Assembly (NCBI RefSeq): GCF_001544795.2
Contig: NZ_FCOI02000003.1
Span: 1 to 64,000, forward strand
Direction of reading: 5' to 3'
From: Caballeronia temeraria
Lineage (GTDB): Bacteria > Pseudomonadota > Gammaproteobacteria > Burkholderiales > Burkholderiaceae
Length of the DNA stretch: 64,000 nt
Position numbers and translations under genes: made by a program. Positions 35,803 to 45,009 of this stretch are shown here, piece by piece (position 1 is the stretch's first letter; every line of letters starts with the position of its first letter). Under the pieces are notes generated by a model that had not been told where the DNA came from, made no database searches, and worked only from the letters and a program-made list of their open reading frames with translations.

Positions 35803-37149
35803 TCAGCGCGCCATGTTCGGCTCGCCATCCTCGATGTCATGCGCGCCGGAAACCGTCTCCAGCGTCTGATCGTGATGCAGCAGCAGGACCGCCGCCACGC
35901 CAACCATGCCCGCCCCTGCCAGGCACAGCAAGCCCGCGCCGAAGCCGCCCGTGCTGTCCTTGATCCAGCCCATTGCATAGGGACCGAAGAAGCCCGCGAG
36001 ATTGCCGAGCGAATTGATCGCCGCGATGCCGCCCGCCGCCGCCGCACCCGACAGGAACGAAGCCGGCAGCGTCCAGATCACCGGCAGGCAGCCGAAGATG
36101 CCGAAGCCCGCGATCGACAGCGCGATCATCTTCATCACTGGGTCATCGAGCCCCGCCGACGCCGCGATGCCGCCCGCCGCGACCATCAACGCAATCGCGA
36201 CATGCCAGCGACGTTCGAGCTTGCGGTCCGAATGACGGCCCCACAGCACCATGCTGACCACGCCGACCGCATACGGCAATGACGTGACGAAGCCCGTCTG
36301 GAGGTTGGTCAGACCGAACGACTTGACGATCTGCGGCAGGAAGAAACTCAGGCCATAGTTGGTCGCGTTCGCGCCGAAGTAGATCAGCGCAATGGCCAGC
36401 ACGCGCGGATTGAAAATGGCTTCCTTCACGCTGAATGCATGCACGGATTCGCGATGCGCCCGCTCCTGCGCCTGGCGATCGACGAGCCAGTCACGCTCTT
36501 CTTTCGCGAGCCAGTGTGCATCCCTCGGCCGGTCGGTCAGATAGAAGTACACGACGAATGCGAGCAGCAACGCGGGAATCGCTTCGATCAGATAGAGCCA
36601 TTGCCAACCTTGCATGCCTTTGATGCCGTCCATCTGCAGGAGCGCGCCGGAGATCGGCCCGCCGATCACCGTGGACAGCGGAATCGCCGCCATGAAGTAG
36701 CCAACGACACGGCCGCGATACTTCGCCGGGAACCACAAGGTCAGCAGAAAGATGATGCCGGGAAAGAAGCCCGCCTCCGCGACGCCGAGCAGAATGCGCA
36801 AGCCGTAGAACACATGTGCGTTCGAGAAGCCTGTCGCCTGCGCGATGTTCGGAATGTAGGCCATCGCCGCCGCGAGAATGCCCCACGTGAACATGATGCG
36901 TGCGATCCAGCGGCGCGCGCCGAATCGTTCGAGCAGCAGATTGGACGGAACCTCGAAAAAGAAATAGGCGATAAAGAAAATGCCGGCGCCGAAACCGAAC
37001 ATGCTCGCCGTAAAACCGAGCGCCTTGTTCATCTGCAACGCCGCAAAGCCGACGTTGACGCGGTCCAGATAAGCGATGAAGTAACACAGGATCAGGAACG
37101 GCACGAGGCGAACCATCACGCGCTTCATGGTGCGAGCTTCAAGGTCCAT
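35803..37149 (-). CDS. MFS transporter, ACS family
   Basis: A 448-residue, 12-helix MFS carrier. YLDRVNVGFAALQMNKALGF in helix 1 and the FFFEVPSNLLLERFGARRW segment mark the anion:cation symporter group. GGAGGAG lies before the ATG at 37149. It stands between the two uronate loci and may carry a uronate, aldarate or tartrate-like acid. It forms a single-gene unit on the minus strand, its 3' end facing the GntR gene. Confidence 0.87.
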   Translation of the reverse strand: MDLEARTMKRVMVRLVPFLILCYFIAYLDRVNVGFAALQMNKALGFTASMFGFGAGIFFIAYFFFEVPSNLLLERFGARRWIARIMFTWGILAAAMAYIPNIAQATGFSNAHVFYGLRILLGVAEAGFFPGIIFLLTLWFPAKYRGRVVGYFMAAIPLSTVIGGPISGALLQMDGIKGMQGWQWLYLIEAIPALLLAFVVYFYLTDRPRDAHWLAKEERDWLVDRQAQERAHRESVHAFSVKEAIFNPRVLAIALIYFGANATNYGLSFFLPQIVKSFGLTNLQTGFVTSLPYAVGVVSMVLWGRHSDRKLERRWHVAIALMVAAGGIAASAGLDDPVMKMIALSIAGFGIFGCLPVIWTLPASFLSGAAAAGGIAAINSLGNLAGFFGPYAMGWIKDSTGGFGAGLLCLAGAGMVGVAAVLLLHHDQTLETVSGAHDIEDGEPNMAR

Positions 37150-37381
37150 CAATGTCTCCTCCGGATGAGAGAATCTGTCGATCGCTGGTACTCGGGATAC
37201 CTGCCGCAGACTACTCTTTCAAAAGGATTTAAAGCATTGGTGTTTGTTCTTGGTATCGGTTCCGAAGCGTGACGTCCCTCACGACTCGATGCGCGCCAAC
37301 GCAGTGCATCGAGTCGCTCGCGTCCCACACTGTGCGAAAAAATTGCGAACGGGACGCAAGACGCGCCCCGTTTCGTGACGA

Positions 37382-38290
37382 TTATGCGACCGGTAACATA
37401 CCGGCGTAGTCCGGTTCCGGTAATCCTTGCACGCCGGGGTTCAATGCGAACACGTGGCCGTCGTCGTCAGTGGCATTCGTTGCCGGACGAATTGTCGTGA
37501 CATAGAGCGTTTTCAGATCGCTGCCGCCGAATGCGCACATCGACGGCTTGCTCGCGGGCAACGCGATCTCGCGATCCAGTTCGCCCTTCGGCGTAAAGCG
37601 CAGCAGACGTCCCGCGTCGTTCGCGCAGGTCCAATAGCAGCCGTCCGCATCGACCGCGGCGCCATCGGGACGGCCGGTGTAGTGATGCAGATCGGCGAAT
37701 ACGCGCTGATTGCTCGGCGTGCCGGTGTCGGCGTCGAAGTCGAATGCCCAAACGATGCGGCGCAGCGGATGCGAGTCCGAGAGATACATCGTCCTGCCAT
37801 CCGGCGACCATGCAAGGCCGTTCTGCGTGATGAGGCCATCGACGATTGGCGCCGACAACGCGCGGTTCCGGTCGAAGCGATACAGCGCGCCGACGGCGCT
37901 CGCGAGCGACATGTCCTGCACCATCGTGCCGGCCCAGAAGCGCCCTTGCCTGTCGCAACGGCCATCGTTGAAGCGCATGCCCTTCGCGGGAAATGACGGT
38001 GCGGCGAGCTTCGTTGCGCGCGCTTCGCCCGTGTCGGCGAGCGTGACGCCGAACATGCCGCTCTCCATGCCCGCGACGACGCGCCCGGCGCTGTCGAACG
38101 CGAAGCAGGCGACCTGTTCATCGAACGTCCATTCCGTACGGCGCGCGCTTTCGATCTCGAGCCGCACGAGACGGCGCGCCGGGATATCGACCCAATACAG
38201 CGCGCCTTCCTGCGCGCGCCATACCGGACATTCGCCCACCGTCGCGCGCCCGGCCGCGTCGAGTCTTTCCGCGCGGACTGCGGCGCTCAT
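37382..38290 (-). CDS. SMP-30/gluconolactonase-family lactonase
   Basis: A 302-residue six-bladed propeller lactonase. GECPVWRAQEGALYWVDI holds the metal Glu; MRFNDGRCDRQGRFWAGTM holds the metal Asn, and WSPDGRTMYLSDS and GRPDGAAVDADGCYW hold further metal residues. These enzymes open sugar-acid lactones. Its ATG overlaps the stop of uronate dehydrogenase copy 2 (ATGA), so it very likely hydrolyses the aldarolactone which that enzyme makes. Confidence 0.88.
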   Translation of the reverse strand: MSAAVRAERLDAAGRATVGECPVWRAQEGALYWVDIPARRLVRLEIESARRTEWTFDEQVACFAFDSAGRVVAGMESGMFGVTLADTGEARATKLAAPSFPAKGMRFNDGRCDRQGRFWAGTMVQDMSLASAVGALYRFDRNRALSAPIVDGLITQNGLAWSPDGRTMYLSDSHPLRRIVWAFDFDADTGTPSNQRVFADLHHYTGRPDGAAVDADGCYWTCANDAGRLLRFTPKGELDREIALPASKPSMCAFGGSDLKTLYVTTIRPATNATDDDGHVFALNPGVQGLPEPDYAGMLPVA

Positions 38291-39117
38291 CGCTTGCGCT
38301 CCATCGGTTCGCCCAGCACGAACGGACCGCCCTGGAAACGCTGCGACGGGTCGTCGCGATCGGCGGTCGGTCCCGTCGGCGGAAAGAGTCCGTTGAACTG
38401 CGCGGAGCTGTCCTGCGGATTGAAGCCGAGGAAGCCGGCCTTCGAGTTGTCCCACCACTTCACCGGATTGTCCGACGCGCCGTACACCACCGCATGACCG
38501 ACGCGATTCGTGAACAGCGAGCAGCGCACGAGTTCGATGAAATCGCGGAAGCTCAGATAGGTGACCAGCATGCGCGGATTCTTCGGCTCCTCGAACGACG
38601 ATCCGATACGCAGGTTCACCGTTTCGATGCCGAAGCGGTCGAAGTAATAACGCGAAAGCGATTCGCCGAAGCACTTCGTCACGCCATATAGGCTGTCCGG
38701 GCGATGCGGCGAATCCGCATCGAGCACTTCGGTGACCGGATGAAAGCCGATTGCATGGTTCGAGCTCGCAAACACGATGCGCTTCACGCCGTAGCGGCGC
38801 GCGGCTTCATAGATGTTGTACGTGCCGCGGATATTCGCTTCGATCAGATCGTCGAAGGGCGCGTCGATGGAGATGCCGCCGAGATGCACGATCGCATCGA
38901 CGCCCTCGACGAGTTGCATCACCTTCTCGCGGTCCGCGAGATCGACGGCGCTGATTTCTTCGTGGCTCGCGGCATCGTCGAGCGGGGCGATGTCGGAGAG
39001 CCGCACGATGTCGGCCCATTGCGCGAGCGCACCGCGCAACTGACGACCGAGGTTGCCGGCCGCGCCGGTCAGAAGCAGGCGCTTGAACGGTTTGGCCGCT
39101 GCGTTTGGCTGATTCAT
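38287..39117 (-). CDS. Uronate dehydrogenase-like SDR (copy 2)
   Basis: A 276-residue extended SDR of the uronate dehydrogenase type: LLLTGAAGNLGRQL, VDLADREKV, IVHLGGISIDAPFDD, FASSNHAIGF, and Tyr144/Lys148 in LYGVTKCFGE. It oxidises galacturonate or glucuronate to the lactone. ACAGGAG lies before the ATG at 39117. It is coupled to an SMP-30 lactonase and lies opposite a LacI regulator, with a perfect palindromic operator 47 bp upstream of its start. It is clearly homologous to copy 1, but diverged across its length. Confidence 0.88.
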   Translation of the reverse strand: MNQPNAAAKPFKRLLLTGAAGNLGRQLRGALAQWADIVRLSDIAPLDDAASHEEISAVDLADREKVMQLVEGVDAIVHLGGISIDAPFDDLIEANIRGTYNIYEAARRYGVKRIVFASSNHAIGFHPVTEVLDADSPHRPDSLYGVTKCFGESLSRYYFDRFGIETVNLRIGSSFEEPKNPRMLVTYLSFRDFIELVRCSLFTNRVGHAVVYGASDNPVKWWDNSKAGFLGFNPQDSSAQFNGLFPPTGPTADRDDPSQRFQGGPFVLGEPMERKR

Positions 39118-39163
39118 CGAGACTCCTGTCGATACGAGTTGATACGTTAAAAGCAAGACGAGA

Positions 39164-39175
39164 GAAAACGTTTTC
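39164..39175. promoter_or_regulatory. LacI-type operator upstream of uronate dehydrogenase/lactonase operon
   Basis: GAAAACGTTTTC is a perfect 12-bp palindrome with the central CG usual for LacI-family sites. It lies 47 bp before the operon start. Near copies occur at 39298-39309, beside the LacI start, and at 41788-41799, upstream of the ExuT-like gene. Confidence 0.78.
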
Positions 39176-39219
39176 GGGACTATAGCGATCGAGGGAACGC
39201 GCCGTCAATCTTCACTTGG

Positions 39220-39252
39220 CATGCAAAAGGCTGAATGCAAAATGCAAGATGC
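39220..39252 (+). repeat. ATGCAAAA-rich repeat element, copy 1
   Basis: A stretch with ATGCAAAA twice and further TGCAA units, lying between the divergent lactonase/dehydrogenase operon and the LacI gene. A related stretch (22 of 30 positions by hand alignment) lies on the opposite strand at 41971-42000. Role unknown. Confidence 0.4.
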
Positions 39253-39297
39253 GATGTCATCGTTTCCCGAATTTCTGCGACAATCCGTTAACAAAGC

Positions 39298-39309
39298 GAA
39301 AACGTTACC
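39298..39309. promoter_or_regulatory. LacI-type operator at the regulator's own start
   Basis: GAAAACGTTACC matches the left half and centre of GAAAACGTTTTC and ends 6 bases before the LacI ATG. Binding there would block the gene's own translation start region, suggesting autoregulation. Confidence 0.55.
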
Positions 39310-39315
39310 CTCCGA

Positions 39316-40305
39316 ATGAAGAAAATGTCTCCGACCATTCGCGACGTCGCCGCCGCTGCTGGCGTCTCCGTCGCGACCGTCTCCAAGTACATCAACGGCG
39401 CGCAGCGCTTTTCCGCGCCGGTCGAAGCCAGGCTCAAGGAAGCCATCGATTCGCTCGGCTATCGCTCGAACCCGCTCGCGCGTTCGATGATCACGGGCAA
39501 GACGCGCACCATCGGCCTCACCATCCTGGACATCAGCAATCCGCACTTCACGCATGTCGTGAAAGGCGCGAACCGTATCGCGCTGCGGCACGACTACACG
39601 CTGCTGCTCGTCGATATCGACGAAAACCAGGCGCGCGAGCGGCCGCTCATCGAAGCTCTCGCGCAGCGCGTGGACGGCCTGCTCGTCAGTTCCCGTCTGC
39701 CCGACGAAGACGCGCAATGGATGCTCGATCTCGACAAACCCGTCGTGCTCCTGCGCAACGCCGAACTGCCCATTCCGAGCGTCGGCATCAACAGCCGCCT
39801 CGCCACCTACATGCTCGCGCGCCATCTGCTCGACCTCGGGCATCGCCGCATCGCGTATCTCGGCTTCGAGCATGCGCGCATCAACGATGAACGGATTCGC
39901 GGCGCGCGCGAGTGTCTCGCTGAAGCAGGCCTTGAACTCGACATCTACGAAGCCCACGCGCCGACGTCCCTTGCCGGCGAACAGGCCTGCTCGCGCGTGA
40001 TGCTCGGTCCGAAGCGGCCGCAAGCGGTGATCTGCTACAACGACCTGATCGCGCTCGGCTTCATGAAGGAGGCCGCGACGCTCGGCATCCGCGTGCCGCA
40101 GGACGTGTCGGTGACCGGCATCGACAACGTGCCCTACGGCGCTTACGCCGCGCCGGGCCTCACGACCGTCGACATTCAAAGCGAGAAGATGGGCGAACTC
40201 GCGATGCAGAAGCTCATCGACGCCCTCGCCGGTCATCCCGATCCCGGCAACTCCATGTTCGAGCCGCGGCTCATCGTGCGTGAATCGACTGCTGCCGTCG
40301 CGTGA
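39316..40305 (+). CDS. LacI-family transcriptional regulator of uronate genes
   Basis: A 329-residue LacI/GalR regulator. The HTH is TIRDVAAAAGVSVATVSKYINGAQRFS (residues 6-32), with the hinge LGYRSNPLARSMITGKT, then a sugar-binding domain with IGLTILDISNPHF and DVSVTGIDNVPYG. An ATG three codons downstream is an alternative start. Divergent from the uronate dehydrogenase-lactonase operon and convergent with an ExuT-like carrier; shared operators suggest that it controls both. Its effector is probably a uronate or aldarate. Confidence 0.88.
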   Translation: MKKMSPTIRDVAAAAGVSVATVSKYINGAQRFSAPVEARLKEAIDSLGYRSNPLARSMITGKTRTIGLTILDISNPHFTHVVKGANRIALRHDYTLLLVDIDENQARERPLIEALAQRVDGLLVSSRLPDEDAQWMLDLDKPVVLLRNAELPIPSVGINSRLATYMLARHLLDLGHRRIAYLGFEHARINDERIRGARECLAEAGLELDIYEAHAPTSLAGEQACSRVMLGPKRPQAVICYNDLIALGFMKEAATLGIRVPQDVSVTGIDNVPYGAYAAPGLTTVDIQSEKMGELAMQKLIDALAGHPDPGNSMFEPRLIVRESTAAVA

Positions 40306-40380
40306 CGCGCGCCGCGCGGCCTGCAAGTTGCGAGTGCTGGCGGCGCGGCGCATGTCTTTACTAATAATTGCTAATAGGAA

Positions 40381-41670
40381 TTACGCGCTGAGCTTTGCCG
40401 GTGTCATCTTCGGAGTGAGCACGTGCATGATCGCGAAGGCGATGAGATACGCCGATGCGCCGATCGCGAACAGCACCCAGTAGTGCCCCGTGCGTTGCAG
40501 CACCTGGCCGATCACTTCCGAGAACAGCACGCCGCCGATCGAACCGGCCATGCCGCCGATGCCGACCACCGCACCCACCGCACGGCGCGGGAACAGGTCC
40601 GATGCCGTCGTGAAGAGGTTCGCCGACCAGCCCTGATGCGCCGCCGCCGCGAGACCGACGATCCCCACCGCGACCCACAGGTTTTCAGCTTGCGACACGA
40701 ATGCGATTGGCAGCACGGCGCACGCACAGATCAGCATCGCGGTCTTGCGCGCCGCATTCACGGTCCAGCCCGCACGCAGCAGCGCTGAAGAAACCCAGCC
40801 GCCGCCGATACTGCCGATCGTGGTAATCGCATAGATCACGACGAGCGGCAAACCGATGTGCTGCATGTCCATACCGCGCGACTCGTTGAGCCACTTCGGC
40901 AGCCAGAACAGATAGAACCACCACACCGGATCCGTCATGAACTTGCCGACGATGAACGCCCACGTCTCGCGCTTCTTGATGAGTTCCTTGAAGCCCGGCC
41001 CGCGTGCCTTGACGTTGGCGGCATCGGCGGCGTTGGTGTCGTCGCCTTCGTCGGCGATTTCGTCGTCATGCGCGCGGCCGTCCGGCTGGCGATACATCAC
41101 GAACCACACGACGAGCCACACGAGGCCGATCGCGCCGACCAGCACGAACGCCGCGCGCCAGCCGAAGGCCACCGCGAGCGCCGGAATCAGCGCCGGTGCG
41201 AAGACCGCGCCGATGTTCGCGCCCGAATTGAAGATGCCGGTCGCGAGCGCGCGCTCACGGCGCGGGAACCATTCGGCGGTCGTCTTGATGGCGGCCGGGA
41301 AATTGCCGCCCTCGCCGATACCGAGGAGCGCGCGGACCATCGCGAAGCCCATCACGGAGCCGACGGCCGCGTGCAGCATCGCGGCGATACTCCAGATGAA
41401 CATCGCAAGCGCATACGAAATACGCGTGCCGAGCCAGTCGACGATGCGCCCAAAGCACAGCAGACCGATCGCATAGAACGCCGAGAACGCGATCACGATG
41501 CGGCCGTACTGCACCTGTGTCCAGCCGATGTCGTGCTGAAGCATCGGGGCGAGCAGACCGAGGATCTGCCGGTCCATGTAATTGATGACCGTGGCGAAGA
41601 AGAGCAGCGCGCACACGGTCCAGCGATAGCGGCTGGCGGTACGCACGACGCCGGCAACGACAGTGTTCAT
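40381..41670 (-). CDS. MFS hexuronate transporter, ExuT-like
   Basis: A 429-residue, 12-helix MFS carrier. VINYMDRQILGLLAPMLQHDIGWTQVQYG in helix 1 and GIGEGGNFPAAIKTTAEWFPRRERALATGIFNSGANIGA are typical of ExuT-type hexuronate carriers. CGGAG precedes the ATG at 41670. A LacI-type operator lies 118 bp upstream of the start, linking it to the uronate dehydrogenase operon. The likely role is galacturonate/glucuronate import. Confidence 0.87.
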   Translation of the reverse strand: MNTVVAGVVRTASRYRWTVCALLFFATVINYMDRQILGLLAPMLQHDIGWTQVQYGRIVIAFSAFYAIGLLCFGRIVDWLGTRISYALAMFIWSIAAMLHAAVGSVMGFAMVRALLGIGEGGNFPAAIKTTAEWFPRRERALATGIFNSGANIGAVFAPALIPALAVAFGWRAAFVLVGAIGLVWLVVWFVMYRQPDGRAHDDEIADEGDDTNAADAANVKARGPGFKELIKKRETWAFIVGKFMTDPVWWFYLFWLPKWLNESRGMDMQHIGLPLVVIYAITTIGSIGGGWVSSALLRAGWTVNAARKTAMLICACAVLPIAFVSQAENLWVAVGIVGLAAAAHQGWSANLFTTASDLFPRRAVGAVVGIGGMAGSIGGVLFSEVIGQVLQRTGHYWVLFAIGASAYLIAFAIMHVLTPKMTPAKLSA

Positions 41671-41787
41671 GAAAGTCTCCGGACGCGGCGGCGCTCGTCG
41701 TGCCGCGTTTCTTGTTGCGTGAACGGCGACGAGCGCCGTAGGCGATGGCGTCGCGTCGGTGTCGAAACGCGGGCGAGCCGGGGTTTG

Positions 41788-41799
41788 GAAAACGTTTTT
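41788..41799. promoter_or_regulatory. LacI-type operator upstream of ExuT-like gene
   Basis: GAAAACGTTTTT matches 11 of 12 positions of the palindrome at 39164. Its place 118 bp before the transporter start suggests that the same LacI regulator controls uptake and oxidation of the uronate. Confidence 0.68.
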
Positions 41800-41970
41800 T
41801 CGAAGAATAGTGGCTTTGTCGTGCGCTGACCATCCTGGTATTTGCCCTAACCCTGCATTCACGCTTATCTGTCGGGCTTCTGGCAGCGAACTACCGCGTA
41901 GATCGCCATACGAGGTCTCGCTGTTAATCGTTTTCTGGAAATTTTTCTCGAGCGGGCGCCGGGCGGTGTT

Positions 41971-42000
41971 TGTTTGCGTTTTGCATGTTGCCTTTTGCAC
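41971..42000 (-). repeat. ATGCAAAA-rich repeat element, copy 2
   Basis: Reading on the minus strand this stretch has GTGCAAAAGG followed by ATGCAAAACGCAA. It matches the element at 39221 at 22 of 30 positions by hand alignment. It lies 86 bp before the EamA start. Confidence 0.4.
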
Positions 42001-42085
42001 GCAAAATGCCAGCGCCCGCGTCGGGACCGCCTCAGGACGCCTGTATGATCGAACCCCGACGAACAACGACGACAAAACGCTTTCA

Positions 42086-42958
42086 ATGCCTGCTCGCCTG
42101 ACGGGGTTTCTCTGCCTGCTCGTGACTGCCACCGGCTGGGCGCTCAACTGGCCCGCCATGAAAATCCTGCTGCGCGAGTGGCCGCCGCTTTTCTCGCGCG
42201 GTGTCGCCGGCATTGCGGCCGCCGTGCTGCTCGGCGTCATCGCCAGATTTGCCGGTGAGAACACGCGCATACCGCGCGCGCTCGTTCCGAGGCTGCTGCT
42301 CGCATCGGCGATCAACGTCTTTGCCTGGATGGGCTTCTCCACGCTCTCGATGAAATGGCTGTCGGTCAGCGAAGGCGCGCTGCTCGTCTATACGATGCCG
42401 ATCTGGGCGATGCTGCTCGCATGGCCCATCGCGAAGCGCAGGCCTTCCGTCGCGGGCTTTTGCGCGCTCGCGCTGGGTCTTGCGGGCGTCGTCGTGCTGC
42501 TGTCCGCGCATGGCCTTTCGTTCGATGGCGGCAAGCTCGCCGGCATTGCGTTCGCACTCTCGGCGGCAGTGCTGTTCGCGCTCGGCACGGTCATCACGCA
42601 CGGGCCGATGCCCATCCCGCCGATCACGCTCGTCGCATGGCAAGTCGGTATCGGCTGCGCGCCGATGATCGTGCTCGGGCTCTATATCGAGCATCCGGTG
42701 TTTTCCGCGCTCGGTCCCGACGGCTGGGCGGTGCTCGTCTACATGAGCCTCGTGCCGATGGCCGTCTGCTATCTCGCGTGGTTCGCGACGCTGCGCCGCC
42801 TGCCCGCCGATGTCGCGTCCATCGGCATGCTGCTCGTGCCGATCATGGGCATCGTCGCGGCGGCGCTCACGCTCGGCGAGCCGCTCGGCACGCGCGAAGC
42901 CGTCGCCATGGCGCTCACGCTGTCGGGTGTCGCCCTCGCGATGAGGCAGCGCAGCTAG
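42086..42958 (+). CDS. EamA-family (DMT superfamily) transporter
   Basis: A 290-residue protein with about ten helices in two EamA halves. The first begins LCLLVTATGWALNWPAMKILLREWPPLFSRG; the second includes ALGTVITHGPM and ends LTLGEPLGTREAVAMALTLSGVALA. Such carriers export amino acids or other metabolites. No clear ribosome site precedes the ATG at 42086, and in-frame codons run further upstream, so the start is less certain than the family. Confidence 0.83.
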   Translation: MPARLTGFLCLLVTATGWALNWPAMKILLREWPPLFSRGVAGIAAAVLLGVIARFAGENTRIPRALVPRLLLASAINVFAWMGFSTLSMKWLSVSEGALLVYTMPIWAMLLAWPIAKRRPSVAGFCALALGLAGVVVLLSAHGLSFDGGKLAGIAFALSAAVLFALGTVITHGPMPIPPITLVAWQVGIGCAPMIVLGLYIEHPVFSALGPDGWAVLVYMSLVPMAVCYLAWFATLRRLPADVASIGMLLVPIMGIVAAALTLGEPLGTREAVAMALTLSGVALAMRQRS

Positions 42959-42977
42959 CACGCCGCACGGCGAAAAT

Positions 42978-43005
42978 TAAAGTCTCGTCAAGTATCTGCC
43001 GATAA
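42978..43005 (+). promoter_or_regulatory. FliA (sigma-28) type flagellar promoter
   Basis: TAAAGTCT at 42978-42985 and GCCGATAA at 42998-43005 match the sigma-28 consensus TAAAGTTT and GCCGATAA, with a 12-base spacer instead of the usual 11. It lies 36 bp before the chemoreceptor start, as expected for a late flagellar/chemotaxis gene. Confidence 0.8.
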
Positions 43006-43041
43006 GGTGCATTACAACTCTTATCGATCAGTCACTCCCCC

Positions 43042-44997
43042 ATGCTTCGTAATGTTCTGGCCCGGACGAATGTCGGGACCAAATTCGCCGTGCTCGCCTG
43101 CGCGCTCACGGCGGTCGTCGTTGCCTTCTTCACCATCGCCGTCACGCAAAGCGCGGGCGAACAAGTGGACACGCATGCGCTCGCGCGCGTCGAAAGCGAG
43201 AATCGCTCGATCGCAACGATGATCGGCCTCTATGACAAAGCCGTGAGCGCGGAAGTCTCGCGCTTCATGACGATCTTCGCGCATCGCCTGCCGTCCGCCT
43301 TCACGCTCGATGAAACGCGCACCGTCGATATCGACGGCAAAGCCACGCCGACCTTCCTCGCAGGCGACAAGCCGCTCAACAACGACTTCGCGATTCCCGA
43401 TGCTTTCCTCGAAGAAAGCGGCGCAATCGCGACGATCTTCGCCCGCACCGGCGACGATTTCGTGCGCGTCACGACTTCGCTCAAGAAGCAGGACGGCACG
43501 CGCGCGATCGGCACGCTGCTCGATCGCAAAGGGCCCGCGTATGCGCCGATTCTGTCGGGCAAGCCGTATATCGGCATCGCGGCGCTGTTCGGCAAGCAGT
43601 ACATCACCGAATACAAGCCCGTCACCGATGTATCGGGCCGCGTGATCGGCGCGCTCTTCGTGGGCGTCGACGTGACGTCGGAATTCGCTGCGCTGCAAGA
43701 CACGATCGCGAAACTCGTGATCGGCACGAGCGGCTATCACTTCGTTGTCGATGCATCGAACGGCGCGAATCGCGGCAAGCTGCTCGTGCATCCCGGCTCG
43801 AAAGGCGAGACGGCCGATGAACGCGTCGCGCCCTTCACGCAGATGCTCGATGCGCACGAAGGCGCGCTCACGTTCGATGGCGTCGACATGCCGGGTGCGG
43901 ATGCGCGCGTGCATGGCGGCACGAAGGAAATCGTCTATATGACGGTGCCGCAATGGCAATGGATGATCGGCGGCATCGCTTATCGCGACGAACTGCTCGC
44001 GGACGTACATGCGAGCCGCAATCGCTTTCTCGCGCTCGGGTTGATCGTCGTGGCGTTGCTCGTTGGCGTGTTGATCTATGCGGTCACGCAACTCGTGAGC
44101 CGTCCGATCGACGACGTGACGCGCGCTTCCGAACGCATCGCCGCGGGCGATCTGACCGTGCGTATCGACAGCACGCGCGAGGACGATATCGGCCGGCTGA
44201 TGCGTGCGATCGATGGTGTCTCGCGCGGGCTCGCGGGCATCGTCGCGCAGGTGCGCAGCGCATCGGCCGACATGAACGAAGGCACAGCGCGCATCGCGTC
44301 TGGCAGCAGCGACATCGCGACGCGCATCGCCACGCAGGCGGCGAGCGTCGAGGAAACCGCTGCGAGCATGGAAGAAATCACGAGCACGGTGCAGCAGAAC
44401 GCAGCGAATACCGCGCAGGCGGGCACGCTGGTCGCATCGGCATCGGATGCTGCGCGCGCGGGCGGTGACGCCGTGGGACGCGTGGTCGAAACGATGGGCG
44501 AGATCGATGCATCGGCGCGACGCATCGCCGATATCACCGCGACGATCGAAGGCATCGCGTTTCAGACCAACATCCTCGCATTGAATGCCGCGGTCGAAGC
44601 GGCACGCGCGGGTGAGCACGGCAAGGGCTTCGCGGTCGTTGCATCGGAAGTGCGGGCGCTCGCACAGCGCAGCGCGAGCGCCGTGAAGGAGATCGAAGTG
44701 CTGATCGCGGAATCCGCCGCGAAGGTCTCGCAGGGTTACAAGATCGCCGAGGAAGCGAGCAGCACGATGGGCGGCATCGTCGAGCGTGTCTCGCGCGTGA
44801 ATGCGATCGTCGATGAGATTGGTGTTGCGTCGCGCGAGCAGGCGAGCGGCATCGAGCAGGTGAACAGCGCGGTCATGCTGATCGGCGAAGCGACGCAGCA
44901 GAACGCGGCGCTCGTCGGTGAAGCGGAGCATTCGACCGCCGAGTTGCGCGATCAGGCCGAACGCCTCGCGCGCGCCGTCAGCATGTTCCGCGTGTGA
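43042..44997 (+). CDS. Methyl-accepting chemotaxis protein with Cache sensor
   Basis: A 651-residue chemoreceptor. Helix 1 is about residues 15-36; the periplasmic part (about 40-325) is a Cache_3-Cache_2-type sensor (AAQ-like [33 protein letters not shown]). Helix 2 is about 332-353, then a HAMP domain and the signalling domain with the hairpin [36 protein letters not shown] (about 505-545). It ends VSMFRV without a CheR-binding pentapeptide. A sigma-28 promoter precedes it, so it belongs to the flagellar regulon. Related sensors bind small organic acids or amines; the ligand is unknown. Confidence 0.9.
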   Translation: MLRNVLARTNVGTKFAVLACALTAVVVAFFTIAVTQSAGEQVDTHALARVESENRSIATMIGLYDKAVSAEVSRFMTIFAHRLPSAFTLDETRTVDIDGKATPTFLAGDKPLNNDFAIPDAFLEESGAIATIFARTGDDFVRVTTSLKKQDGTRAIGTLLDRKGPAYAPILSGKPYIGIAALFGKQYITEYKPVTDVSGRVIGALFVGVDVTSEFAALQDTIAKLVIGTSGYHFVVDASNGANRGKLLVHPGSKGETADERVAPFTQMLDAHEGALTFDGVDMPGADARVHGGTKEIVYMTVPQWQWMIGGIAYRDELLADVHASRNRFLALGLIVVALLVGVLIYAVTQLVSRPIDDVTRASERIAAGDLTVRIDSTREDDIGRLMRAIDGVSRGLAGIVAQVRSASADMNEGTARIASGSSDIATRIATQAASVEETAASMEEITSTVQQNAANTAQAGTLVASASDAARAGGDAVGRVVETMGEIDASARRIADITATIEGIAFQTNILALNAAVEAARAGEHGKGFAVVASEVRALAQRSASAVKEIEVLIAESAAKVSQGYKIAEEASSTMGGIVERVSRVNAIVDEIGVASREQASGIEQVNSAVMLIGEATQQNAALVGEAEHSTAELRDQAERLARAVSMFRV

Positions 44998-45009
44998 TTC
45001 ATCGATCGT

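Larger units (their letters stand above)
41671..42085. other. Intergenic region between ExuT-like and EamA genes
   Basis: About 415 bp with no convincing gene. It holds the LacI-type operator at 41788-41799 and the second ATGCAAAA-type element at 41971-42000, plus the promoters of both flanking divergent genes. Confidence 0.5.

Noticed and set aside
40306..40380. Possible GC-rich stem-loop between the LacI and ExuT-like stops
   Set aside because: The arms GCGCCGCGC/GCGCGGCGC pair only across a loop of about 25 bases with no T-tract, so a terminator call is not supported.
43021..44931. A 636-codon leftward frame opposite the chemoreceptor
   Set aside because: It mirrors the chemoreceptor codon pattern, is Arg/Asp-rich and lacks a ribosome site, whereas the sense strand has a complete MCP with a sigma-28 promoter.
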